This document shows positions 24,228-32,370 of a DNA stretch of 51,219 nucleotides, one piece after another. Under the pieces are notes generated by a model. It was not told the origin of the DNA and did no database searches. It saw nothing but the letters and a program-made list of their open reading frames with translations. Numbering within the stretch: position 1 is the stretch's first letter; every line of letters starts with the position of its first letter. The translations under genes were made by a program, and so were the position numbers. This DNA is from Streptomyces ficellus (GTDB taxonomy: Bacteria > Actinomycetota > Actinomycetes > Streptomycetales > Streptomycetaceae), in NCBI RefSeq assembly GCF_030406405.1, contig NZ_JAUEPL010000051.1, positions 1 through 51,219 on the forward strand. The letters run 5' to 3'.

Positions 24228-25919
24228 CTAGTCGATCACGGGAGGAACAGCGTTGCGGCGCCGTGCTTCCCAGGTCTCTTTTTCTTCCGTCAGGTAGTCA
24301 GGACGCGACGAATCCGCGCGCTCCTGCTCCTCGTTCTCGGGTGTGTCACGCCCCTTCGATCCGTTTACGAAACCAGAGCCTCCCTGTGTGAAGCCACCAG
24401 CGCCGGGACGGGAACCGGTCACGCTGGCACGAGGCATCCCCACCACTCCGTTCGACCCAGCGGTGACCCGGGCGCCGGGACGGGAATCGGTCTCCGCCGG
24501 GTTCGCCCCGATGACGCCCCGCTGACCGACCCGGCTCCCCGAGGTGTGGCCCGCCGTCGTCGCGTCCGAACCGATGACCTTCCCCTGCGGGACCCGGGGG
24601 CCGGACGTCTGGCCTGTATGACGCTGCGGCTTGCCACCAAAGATGCCGTCCACCCGGCCCGCACGCGACGTTCCTGTGGACCTTCCGGCGTCGGCCCGGC
24701 CGGCAAGGGGCGACGCGCCACTGGTGCGGCCTGCGACTGGGCCCGTGCCCGTTGTGACGGGGCCCGTCGCACCCGCGCGGCCCATCGGAGGCTGGCCACC
24801 CTGGCCACCTGGACGCCCCGTGGCAGGGCTGGTTCGTGACGTATCCGCACGGCCTACCGGGGGGGATCCACTCGGGCCAGTCGTTCGTGGTGCACCAGGC
24901 TTTCCCAGGGCACGCGACGCCGCTTCCCGGACAGGAGGCAAACCGGTTACGGGCGGCACAGGAGCAGTCGGAGTCGGAGCCGGCCCGGTGGGGGACGGGA
25001 CCGGCGTGGGGGCGGGGGGCGTGGTGGTCGGCGGGGGCTGGAGTGTGACGCTGTCGATCTTCACAGACGTGCTCGGTTGCGGAGTCGGGGCCACGGTGCC
25101 GATGGATTCGTTGCGAGCCGAACCGTCCGTCCCATGGGAGGCGACAACGGACTCCGGAGCGAATGCCCGGGCCGATCTCTCCACCGGTACCGCGCCCGAG
25201 GAAGCCTCGCCTTGCGGTGGCCGATAGCTCGCCGACGGCGCCGGCACGTCCGCCTTCAACGTGCGGTTGAACTTCGGCGGTTCCGCCGCCGCCAAGGACT
25301 GCTCCGACACCGCGTAGTACGACGCCAGTTTGTACATCTGGTTGATGGCTTCCTGGCGGTCCTTCTCGACCTGCACCGCCTTGTCGTACTCCGCCTTGTT
25401 GGCGGCACGCTCCTCCGGCGGGATGGTCTCGGGCTTCCGCTTGACCGCCCGGTCGTCGCGCGGTGGCATCTTCACGGAGGCAAGACCGGTGCCGGCCACG
25501 GTGATCTGGGTGCCGGCCACGTCAGCGAACGTGGCGAGGTCCCGTGCGTGTTTGGCGAGTTCCCGGCCGAACGACCGGAACTCCTCGCCCGACTCTCCCT
25601 GCCAGTCCACCTTGTCGACGTAGGACTGCAGCTCTCGCGCGGCGTCCTTGAGCGCGTCGCGGGCGTTCCACAGGGCCGTTCCCGCGTTTTCCAGGTCCGC
25701 CGGGTTGGTGTTCTCGACGAGGCCGATCAGCTCGTTGAGCTCTTTGTGTTCGAAGTTGCTGCTCGCGTAAATCCCGGGTCCCTTGGAGTCCCCGAAAAAG
25801 CTGCTCATGGCCGACGTGACCTTCCTGGTCAGGTCGGTCACCCCGAGCTGCACGTGCACGCGCGCCAGGTCCTGCTCGTGCTGTTTGTTGGGGCTCGCCT
25901 CCGGCGCGTTCTCGGTCAT
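24228..25919 (-). CDS. Long WXG-type protein with Gly/Pro/Arg-rich tail
   Basis: The 563-aa protein has an N-terminal helical domain with a W-x-G-like turn (VDWQGESGEEF, W106) that resembles long type VII substrates. A Pro/Thr/Ala-rich linker follows (about 285-335), then a long low-complexity region with RAG, TGRPG and GRAG repeats. The C-terminus, SRPDYLTEEKETWEARRRN and then AVPPVID, looks like a defined motif rather than random sequence. No signal peptide. It overlaps the 147-aa upstream gene by 4 nt and precedes mycosin 1. It may be a secreted substrate or a structural accessory; family name not certain. Confidence 0.88.
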   Translation of the reverse strand: MTENAPEASPNKQHEQDLARVHVQLGVTDLTRKVTSAMSSFFGDSKGPGIYASSNFEHKELNELIGLVENTNPADLENAGTALWNARDALKDAARELQSYVDKVDWQGESGEEFRSFGRELAKHARDLATFADVAGTQITVAGTGLASVKMPPRDDRAVKRKPETIPPEERAANKAEYDKAVQVEKDRQEAINQMYKLASYYAVSEQSLAAAEPPKFNRTLKADVPAPSASYRPPQGEASSGAVPVERSARAFAPESVVASHGTDGSARNESIGTVAPTPQPSTSVKIDSVTLQPPPTTTPPAPTPVPSPTGPAPTPTAPVPPVTGLPPVREAASRALGKPGAPRTTGPSGSPPVGRADTSRTSPATGRPGGQGGQPPMGRAGATGPVTTGTGPVAGRTSGASPLAGRADAGRSTGTSRAGRVDGIFGGKPQRHTGQTSGPRVPQGKVIGSDATTAGHTSGSRVGQRGVIGANPAETDSRPGARVTAGSNGVVGMPRASVTGSRPGAGGFTQGGSGFVNGSKGRDTPENEEQERADSSRPDYLTEEKETWEARRRNAVPPVID

Positions 25920-26359
25920 CGGTATACCCCGCCGTCTGAAGAGTGGTCATGGGAGCTCGGCGCCTGCGGTTTGTCGGTCGGCTTCTCGCGCGCTTCCTCG
26001 GCCGCATGCCGCTGGTCGACACGCGCCTTGATCTCCGCGAACCGGCGCCTCACGTCCTCGTCCACGTTGTCGAAGCCGACGTCGGCAGCGTGCACAGCGA
26101 TGGTGAGCATCTCAATCTGATCACCGAGGGACTGAGACAGCGAGACGAGCGACTGATGGACGCGGTGGTACTGCGTGTACAGCGCGTGCGCCTCCGGGAA
26201 CTCCTTGGATCCTCCGTTGGTCAGCGACGCGGGAGAGATCGTCTGGGCCGACACCTTGGTCTTGCCCGCCGCCCCGTTCTCCAACTCGGTCAGCAGCGTG
26301 TTCACACGCTGCTGGAACCGCCTCAGGGCGCCCACTCCGCGCTCGAGGTCACTCGCCAT
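25916..26359 (-). CDS. Helical partner protein of the long WXG-type protein
   Basis: This 147-aa alpha-helical protein (RGVGALRRFQQRVNTLLTEL, later YTQYHRVHQSLVSLSQSLGD) lacks an obvious WXG motif. Its charged, Pro/Ser-rich tail ends HDHSSDGGVYR. Its stop overlaps the next gene's start by 4 nt (ATGA), so the two products are probably made in fixed ratio and may bind each other, like PE/PPE or Esx pairs. Function otherwise unknown. Confidence 0.86.
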   Translation of the reverse strand: MASDLERGVGALRRFQQRVNTLLTELENGAAGKTKVSAQTISPASLTNGGSKEFPEAHALYTQYHRVHQSLVSLSQSLGDQIEMLTIAVHAADVGFDNVDEDVRRRFAEIKARVDQRHAAEEAREKPTDKPQAPSSHDHSSDGGVYR

Positions 26360-26420
26360 AGCCGCCCCCGTAACCCACTACCTCGAGCACGATGCTCAGT
26401 CCTCCCCGTTTGCTTTAGCC

Positions 26421-26452
26421 GACACGCAGTGTCGCAGTCACTTTAGTCACTG
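26421..26452. promoter_or_regulatory. Hairpin and direct repeat upstream of the 147-aa gene
   Basis: A 6-bp palindrome CGACAC/GTGTCG (26421-26426, 26430-26435) is followed by AGTCACT twice (26437-26443, 26446-26452), a 9-bp period. It lies 62-93 bp upstream of the 147-aa gene and 47 bp after mycosin 2, so it may be promoter or operator sequence. Confidence 0.35.
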
Positions 26453-26498
26453 GCCATGACAGTCCCAAGCGCCTTACCTGTCACGTCATTTCCCTGTC

Positions 26499-27740
26499 CT
26501 ACGGTTGCGAGCGCGCGAGCCGTCTTGCGCGGCGGCGGGAGTCGCGCAGGGCGACTGCGGTGCCGGTGATCACCGCCGCCAGGACTCCGGCGCCCATCAC
26601 CACGTACGTCGCGAGGCGGGCGTTGCGCTCGTCCGGGGTTTCGCCGAGGTGGAGTTCGGCCGGGGTGGGGGCCTCGGCGCGGCTGAGGCCCTCGTGGGGG
26701 ACCGGCGCTTCGATGGGTTTGTCGTCCTCGGTCAGGGCGCGGACGGGGTCGACGACGCCCCAGCCCACGAGGCGGTCGTGCCCGGCCACCGACCGCTCGG
26801 CGGTCTGCTGGATCTGGGCGACGATCTGCTCCTGCGTCCAGTTCTTGTGCTTGCTCTTGATGAGGGCCGCGATGCCGGCGACGTACGGAGCGGAGAAGCT
26901 GGTGCCGTTGTCGGCGCAGTGGCCTCCCCCGGGCACGGTGGAGACCATGTCCACGCCCGGCGCCGCGATACCGACGAATTCGCCCGACTGGGAGAAGGGC
27001 GCTCGCTCGTTGTTGCGGTCGGAGGAGGCCACGGCGAGGACGCCGTCGAACGAGGCGGGGTAGGTCTCCTTGACGTTGCCGCCCAGCCCGTCGTTGCCCG
27101 CCGAGGCCACGACCACGATCTCCGCCGCCAGGGCCTCGTTCACGGCCTGCTTCAGCGCGGGCGCGGGCTCCACGGCGTTGGCCGTGTCCTGCGAGATGTT
27201 GATGACGTCGGCTTCTTCGTCGATCGCGTGCCTGATGGCTGTCGCGAGGGTCTCGGCGGTGCCGTGTCCCTCCGCGTCGTTCTGCTGGATGGGAATGATC
27301 GTGGCGTCGGGGGCCAGGCCCACGAAACCGGTGCCCTTGGCGGGGCGGGCGGCGATGATGCCGGCGACCTTGGTGCCGTGGCCCACGGTGTCCGTGGTGC
27401 CGTTCTCCTTGCCGCGCTCGATCTTGTTGCCGCTGTCGTCCTTGATGTCCTTGGGGAGCAGGTTCACGCCGCTCTCGGTGTCCACCGCTCTGGTCAACTG
27501 CGGGTTCTTGATGTCGACACCGGTGTCGATGACCGCGACCCGCACACCCTTGCCGGTGGACTGCTTCCAGAGCTCGTCCAGCAGGACCCGTTGCAGCGAC
27601 CAGGGGCGGCCTTCGTACGGCTTGCCCGGGAAGGTGCACTGGGTGCTTCCGTCCGCGGCGGCGGGCGTCGCGGAGAGGGTGACGAGGGTGAGGGCGGTGA
27701 CGGCCGTGGTGGTGAGCAGGCGTCGGTAGGTGTGGTTCAT
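26499..27740 (-). CDS. Mycosin (MycP), subtilisin-like ESX protease 2
   Basis: This is a second membrane-anchored S8 protease, 413 aa. The signal peptide (LLTTTAVTALTLVTLSATPAAA) is followed by a mature domain with the full triad D72 (AVIDTG), H121 (VGHGT) and S281 (GTSFSAPYVAG), oxyanion N216 (SAGNDG) and Cys35/Cys275, which may form the mycosin-type disulfide. A C-terminal helix (TYVVMGAGVLAAVITGTAVA) and an Arg-rich tail anchor it. It lies 12 nt after eccB, so the two are co-transcribed. It has a cleaner active-site motif than mycosin 1. Confidence 0.95.
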   Translation of the reverse strand: MNHTYRRLLTTTAVTALTLVTLSATPAAADGSTQCTFPGKPYEGRPWSLQRVLLDELWKQSTGKGVRVAVIDTGVDIKNPQLTRAVDTESGVNLLPKDIKDDSGNKIERGKENGTTDTVGHGTKVAGIIAARPAKGTGFVGLAPDATIIPIQQNDAEGHGTAETLATAIRHAIDEEADVINISQDTANAVEPAPALKQAVNEALAAEIVVVASAGNDGLGGNVKETYPASFDGVLAVASSDRNNERAPFSQSGEFVGIAAPGVDMVSTVPGGGHCADNGTSFSAPYVAGIAALIKSKHKNWTQEQIVAQIQQTAERSVAGHDRLVGWGVVDPVRALTEDDKPIEAPVPHEGLSRAEAPTPAELHLGETPDERNARLATYVVMGAGVLAAVITGTAVALRDSRRRARRLARSQP

Positions 27741-27752
27741 TTCGTCCGGCCC

Positions 27753-29279
27753 TCAGGAGCCCTGCGGCTGGCGCGCCGCACCGGTCGACAGGCGCGGCCC
27801 GGTCGGCAGGAAGGTGGACCAGGCGGCGGGGATGGGCTGCGGATCGACGTCCTTGTAGCCGAGCCGGTTCTGGGCCTGCTGCGCCTCCTGCTGCCGTGCC
27901 CGCTTCTCCTCCTTGGAGCCGGAGGAGCCGATTCCGGAGTCGTCCGTGGCGCTGTCGCCGTTGGACTGCATGGCGTAGCGCAGTCCGGTGTCGGTGACCA
28001 GGAAGAGGAACCCGGTGTCCGTCGTGGATCCCTTGAACTGGCGGAACAGCTGCCCTGATCCCGGGCTGACGTAGGCGCTGCTCGACCCGGTCGGCAGGGG
28101 GGCGGGGAAGTCCCTGCCCGCCCACGTACTGAGCGTCGTGGACCCGTTGTCCCCGTCGACCTCGCGCAGGACGTTGCACACGGTGTTGCGGCTTCCCTCC
28201 GCGGTGCCGGCGTCGTTGACGGGCTTCGGCGCGGACCGGGGCCACTTCTTGTCCTGCCCGAAGGCCTCGCCCGGCTCGAAGGCTCCGGCGCTGACGGACG
28301 TCGCCTGGCCGGCTTGCCCGAGCCCGATCAGCTCCCGGCTGTTGAGCAGGAGTTTCGCCGTGAAGTCGGACACGGGGGCGACCCGGCCCCGCAGCACGAC
28401 GTACTGCTGCTTCCTGGTCCCGTCCGTCGCGGTGAGGACCATGCCCACCTTGTTGTCCGAGGGTTCCAGGAGTCCCGGCACGTTGGCGGGCGCCCCGACC
28501 TCGCCGGGGATGGTGGGGAAGGAGATGGTGTCGCCCTCGTGGAGGGTGTCCAGCCAGCCGGCGGACACCCGCTGCGCGGCGCGGCCCTGGCCGACGAGCT
28601 GGCGCAGGAGCAGTTCGTCCTTCTCCACCGGGTACGCCGTGCCCTCGGCGTCGATCACGTAACGGGTCTTGTCCGGACCCTCGACGTAAAGGAGCTCTCC
28701 GCCACGCAGGCGGTTGGCGCCCTCGGTCTTGTCCTCCTCGCGCTCGGCGAGGACGAACGCGGCCTTCTGGATGGCGCGGCCACCCTCCCCCGGGCGCTCG
28801 CAGACCGCCCACCGCTTGGTGGAGCCGGCTTCCTTGGGGTCGGGCAGCCGGTCGGGGGCGTAGGGGATACCGAGAGTCGCGCCGTGCGGAATCTTGCCGC
28901 TGTCGAGCACCGACTCGTCGACATTGATCACTTTGCCCTTGTCGGGGTTCAGCAGGAGTTTCGCCGACGACATGTTGAGAACCGGGTGGAGCTGCGTCTT
29001 GCCGCCGGTCTTCAGAACCACATACCGGGTGGTGGATTTGCTGGCGATGATGACGTTCTCGCCAGGCGTGTCCCACTTCTGCGGCGCTACCGGCTTGAAC
29101 ATGCCCCAGGCCGCGAAGACCGCGAGAACCACCACCCCCACGATGGCTCCGGGCACCACCGCGCGCAGAGGGCGAGGCGCACCCTCCTCCGAGCCGGTGG
29201 CATTCGGCTGCACGAACTGCGCGATCAGTCTCCGCTTTGCGAAGGTGTAGGCGTTGAGTTCGTCCCGTCGTGATGCCAT
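27753..29279 (-). CDS. eccB: Type VII secretion protein EccB
   Basis: EccB is the single-pass ESX core subunit with a large extracytoplasmic domain. The 508-aa protein has a basic N-terminus (MASRRDELNAYTFAKRRL), one membrane helix near residues 41-61 and a periplasmic-side domain with repeated segments (TTRYVVLKTGGKTQLHPVLN, YVVLRGRVAPVSDFTAKLLL). I chose the ATG at 29279 because GAGGGG lies about 9 nt upstream and MASRRDE is the usual EccB start; the frame continues 15 codons further. It diverges from eccE and is followed by mycosin 2. Confidence 0.96.
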   Translation of the reverse strand: MASRRDELNAYTFAKRRLIAQFVQPNATGSEEGAPRPLRAVVPGAIVGVVVLAVFAAWGMFKPVAPQKWDTPGENVIIASKSTTRYVVLKTGGKTQLHPVLNMSSAKLLLNPDKGKVINVDESVLDSGKIPHGATLGIPYAPDRLPDPKEAGSTKRWAVCERPGEGGRAIQKAAFVLAEREEDKTEGANRLRGGELLYVEGPDKTRYVIDAEGTAYPVEKDELLLRQLVGQGRAAQRVSAGWLDTLHEGDTISFPTIPGEVGAPANVPGLLEPSDNKVGMVLTATDGTRKQQYVVLRGRVAPVSDFTAKLLLNSRELIGLGQAGQATSVSAGAFEPGEAFGQDKKWPRSAPKPVNDAGTAEGSRNTVCNVLREVDGDNGSTTLSTWAGRDFPAPLPTGSSSAYVSPGSGQLFRQFKGSTTDTGFLFLVTDTGLRYAMQSNGDSATDDSGIGSSGSKEEKRARQQEAQQAQNRLGYKDVDPQPIPAAWSTFLPTGPRLSTGAARQPQGS

Positions 29280-29459
29280 TTGTCCGCTGCCCCTCATCCC
29301 CTCTGAGCGACCAGGTTCCCACACGCCTCACAACGCCCTGTGGTCGCGCCGCCCCTACTATGCCTGCCGGCGCCCGCTTCCCTCCGCTCAGGTAGGGTGA
29401 TCGCCCGATCAACGCCCATGGATATTTGGTGATTGCGGACTCGAGGGGGCAACGCGGCG

Positions 29460-30794
29460 ATGGGTACGGCGACGCGCGCGCGAAATGGGCGTAGATCCGA
29501 AGGAGCCTCTGACACTTCCCGGCGGCAACGCGGTAACGCCCGTGTGACACCCCAGGTACAGGGACCGCCCGCAACGACGACCCTGCGTCCGCTGTCGCGT
29601 ACCAGCCACATCGGCCCCTTCCAACTACGGCAATTGGTGGCCGTGGAGGTGGCGTTGGCGCTGGCCGCGGTCGGTCTCGTCCTCGGGGGCCTCTGGGTGG
29701 TCCCGGCGTGCGCCGTGGCCTGCGTGCTGCTGGTCCTCGCCGTCGTTCGCCGCCGGGGGCAGGCGTTGCAGGACTGGCTTTCCACGGCGCTCGCGCTCCG
29801 TGCGCGCAAGCGCAACTCGACCGCTTCGGCTCCGGACGTTGACCCGTCGCTGGCCGCCGTGACGGAGAGCCTGCCGGGCTTCCGGCCCTTCCCCTGCGTC
29901 GACCGCAACCGCCGCACCGTCGGAATGCTCGGCGACGGCACCTTTCTGACGGCGGTGGTACGGATCGAGGCCAGCGGCTCCGCGCTGCGCCCCGCGTCCG
30001 GCGCCCGCGCGCTGCCGCTGTCGTTGTTGGGCGGCGCCCTGGCGGTGGACGACATCGTCCTGGAGTCGGTGCAGTTGGTCCAGCAGGTGCGACCGGCCCC
30101 CGCGCCGCATCTGCCCCAGCAGGCCGTGGCCCGGCTCTCGTACGCCCCGCTCCAGGAGCGGTCCGCAGCGCCCGCGCTGCGCATGACGTGGGTGGCGGTG
30201 AAGCTCGATCCGGAGCTGTGCCCCGAAGCCATCGCGGCACGCGGCGGAGGGATCGAGGGTGCGCAGCGCTGTCTGGTACGGATGGCCGACCATATCGCCA
30301 GCCGTATGACCGGGGCCGGTTTCCAGGCCGTGGTCCTGGACCAGGAGGAGCTGAACTCCACCGTGGCGACCGCGGCGTGCGCGAGTCCGCGGCTGGCCGC
30401 CCGAGCACCGCGGTCAGGGGCGACGCCGCAGCGACGTACCACCGAGACCTCACGGGTCTGGCGGTGTGACGACCGCTGGCACACCACGTACGCCGTCGGC
30501 CGCTGGCCGGAATTGGGACGAGCGGCGTCTCCCCTCCCCAAGCTGGTCTCCCTGCTCACCTCGGTCCCCGCGTACGCGACCACCGTCAGCTTCACACTGC
30601 GGCGCGGAACGCATCAAGGAGCCATGAACCTGCTCAGTCACATACGGATCACCGGTGGCTCCGACACCGAACTCGTCGGCGTGCGGCACGCGTTGGAGCA
30701 GGCCGCCCGGTCGGCCAAGGTCGGCCTGGTGCGACTGGACCGTGAGCAATTGCCCGGTGTGCTGGCGACACTGCCGCTGGGGGGTGCGCGCTGA
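29460..30794 (+). CDS. eccE: Type VII secretion protein EccE
   Basis: EccE is a peripheral membrane subunit of the ESX complex. The 444-aa protein has a basic, flexible N-terminus, two close membrane helices (LVAVEVALALAAVGLVLGGL, then VPACAVACVLLVLAVV), and a cytoplasmic C-terminal domain with FPCVDRNRRTVGMLGDGTFL and RVWRCDDRWHTTYAVGRWP. The ATG at 29460 is preceded by GAGGGGG about 10 nt upstream and is preferred to the TTG 9 codons earlier. Its stop overlaps the next ATG by one base (TGATG). Confidence 0.92.
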   Translation: MGTATRARNGRRSEGASDTSRRQRGNARVTPQVQGPPATTTLRPLSRTSHIGPFQLRQLVAVEVALALAAVGLVLGGLWVVPACAVACVLLVLAVVRRRGQALQDWLSTALALRARKRNSTASAPDVDPSLAAVTESLPGFRPFPCVDRNRRTVGMLGDGTFLTAVVRIEASGSALRPASGARALPLSLLGGALAVDDIVLESVQLVQQVRPAPAPHLPQQAVARLSYAPLQERSAAPALRMTWVAVKLDPELCPEAIAARGGGIEGAQRCLVRMADHIASRMTGAGFQAVVLDQEELNSTVATAACASPRLAARAPRSGATPQRRTTETSRVWRCDDRWHTTYAVGRWPELGRAASPLPKLVSLLTSVPAYATTVSFTLRRGTHQGAMNLLSHIRITGGSDTELVGVRHALEQAARSAKVGLVRLDREQLPGVLATLPLGGAR

Positions 30795-31510
30795 TGGCTC
30801 CGCTCACCGCCGCAGGGGGCCTGCGCGGCCTGTTCGGTCCCGGCCACGCGGGCCATACCGTGATCACGGACGATCTGGGTGCCCTGTCGCTGCCGGTCGG
30901 GGACGACGGCGTGGTGATCGGCGAGGACGCGGAGGGCCGTCCGCAGCTGGTGGGCTTTCACCGCTCGACGCCGTACGACGTGCTCCTGATCGGCGGCCTG
31001 TGGACGGCTCAGGTGCTGGCGCTGCGTGCGGCGGCCACCGGGGCGCGGGTCGCGGTGGAGACGGGGCGCGCGCAGGAGTGGAGTGTGCTCGCGCAGTCCG
31101 CCGGCGCCGGCCTGGAGTGCGTCACCCTGCACGACGTGGGCCGCGTACCGCCCATGGGGGCGACCGTGGGCAGCCCGGTCGTCGTGGTACGGGACTGCGG
31201 CATGCGGCCGCCCCGTGGCCGCGTGGTGTCGTCGCCATGGCAGTCGGTACTGACGCTGCTGCCCTATCTGAGCCCGGTGGCGCCCCGGTTGATGCGGACG
31301 TCGACGCTGGTGGGTGTCCAGCGCGTGTCGCCTCAGGAGGCGCAGCAGATCGGCCGGATCCTGGGGCTGTCGCACGTCGAGACGGAGGCACTGCCGACGC
31401 TGGCGGACGGTGTCACGCTGTGGTGTGCCGGGCGTGAGCGGCAGTGGGTGATGACGAGTGCCACGGACGCGGAGTCGGGTCTGCTGGGCATGCCCCGACG
31501 GATGGACTGA
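30794..31510 (+). CDS. ESX accessory protein coupled to eccE
   Basis: This 238-aa soluble protein is co-translated with EccE (TGATG overlap). It contains alternating beta/alpha segments (DVLLIGGLWTAQVLALRAAA, VGSPVVVVRDCGM) and a C-terminal LVGVQRVSPQEAQQIGRILG. There is no signal peptide, membrane span or clear catalytic motif. I do not recognise a named family. Coupling to eccE argues for a role in the secretion complex. Confidence 0.85.
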   Translation: MAPLTAAGGLRGLFGPGHAGHTVITDDLGALSLPVGDDGVVIGEDAEGRPQLVGFHRSTPYDVLLIGGLWTAQVLALRAAATGARVAVETGRAQEWSVLAQSAGAGLECVTLHDVGRVPPMGATVGSPVVVVRDCGMRPPRGRVVSSPWQSVLTLLPYLSPVAPRLMRTSTLVGVQRVSPQEAQQIGRILGLSHVETEALPTLADGVTLWCAGRERQWVMTSATDAESGLLGMPRRMD

Positions 31511-31628
31511 CCTCTCCCGCGTATCACTCCCACGGGTGGCCTGGCGTACGCCGCGGAGGCGCGGGCGCGCGCGCCCCAAGGGCGTACAGCTCGGCCGAAG
31601 TGCCCCACGTACCGGGGCTGAGCTGGCC

Positions 31629-31634
31629 TAGGAT
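31629..31634 (+). promoter_or_regulatory. Candidate -10 box upstream of the DUF397 gene
   Basis: TAGGAT lies 93 bp before the DUF397 start. No good -35 is visible, so this is only a candidate. Confidence 0.25.
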
Positions 31635-31726
31635 GCTGTGGTGACGCCGAGCGACGTACAACTACGCGGCGCCACGGGGCGTTTGGCCCACGCCCGTACA
31701 TCGAGCTGCGATCGAAGGGAACCGTC

Positions 31727-31960
31727 ATGGGGAGCGCACAGGAGAAGGACGAGCTGTACGCGCTCGACATTTCCGATGTCGAGTGGCACGGCGCCCCTGG
31801 CACCAGCGCCGACGAGGAGCGTGTCGAGATCGCGTATCTCCCGGGTGGAGCCGTCGCGATGCGCTCCTCCCTGGATCCGGACACCGTTCTGCGGTACACG
31901 GAAGCGGAGTGGCGGGCGTTCGTGCTCGGGGCGCGTGACGGCGAGTTCGACCTGCGCTGA
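31727..31960 (+). CDS. DUF397 domain protein
   Basis: This 77-aa protein has the DUF397 fold pattern: SDVEWHG, a short acidic strand (EERVEIAYLPGGAVAMRSS) and the C-terminal block TEAEWRAFVLGARDGEFDL, the best conserved part of the family. Start ATG with GAAGGGAA about 5 nt upstream. DUF397 proteins usually lie next to an XRE-type regulator and act in sporulation or metabolism control; no such gene is adjacent here. It ends at a strong hairpin. Confidence 0.88.
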   Translation: MGSAQEKDELYALDISDVEWHGAPGTSADEERVEIAYLPGGAVAMRSSLDPDTVLRYTEAEWRAFVLGARDGEFDLR

Positions 31961-31992
31961 GGTGTCCGGAGCGCTGCCCGAGCGCTGACACC
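31961..31992 (+). terminator. Terminator after the DUF397 gene
   Basis: Starting directly at the base after the stop codon, GGTGTC (31961-31966) pairs with GACACC (31987-31992), enclosing AGCGCT...AGCGCT as an inner stem. Confidence 0.75.
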
Positions 31993-32370
31993 GTGCGGTC
32001 CAGCGGGCCTTGGGGTCCGCCTTCGAGCCCCGGTCATGGCACTGCCGGGTCGTGTCCGGATTGTTGGGCAGCACCCTCCGGGCCCACATCGCACCCTTCT
32101 TCGTGCCGACTTGTACGGAATTGCACAGCCGGAGTTTTCACGCTCCGCCGCACCTGTGTCACCTCAGGGCAGGGCGTGACGTACGGGACAGCCGACGACC
32201 ACAGGCGGGCCTGCCGGACCGGCGGTGTTGGCGATTAGGGTGGGTGGAGGGCACGGCAAAACCCGCGGGCGTGTTCGCCGCGCCCTTACGGGGCAGAGCC
32301 GGGCCGATCGGAACAAACGGTGGCCCCACCCATGACGGCACAAGGGTGCTCGACCACACCAGGAGGCAAA
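31993..32370. promoter_or_regulatory. Non-coding leader of the EspI-like ATPase gene
   Basis: About 380 nt without a supported gene. TAGGGT at 32236-32241 is a possible -10 box (a weak TGCCGG lies 18 nt upstream), which would leave a leader of about 125 nt before the GTG at 32371. The region is not notably repetitive. Confidence 0.35.

Noticed and set aside
26443..30453. 1336-codon - strand frame covering mycosin 2 and eccB
   Set aside because: It overlaps recognised genes in another frame and reads as Arg/Pro-rich nonsense.
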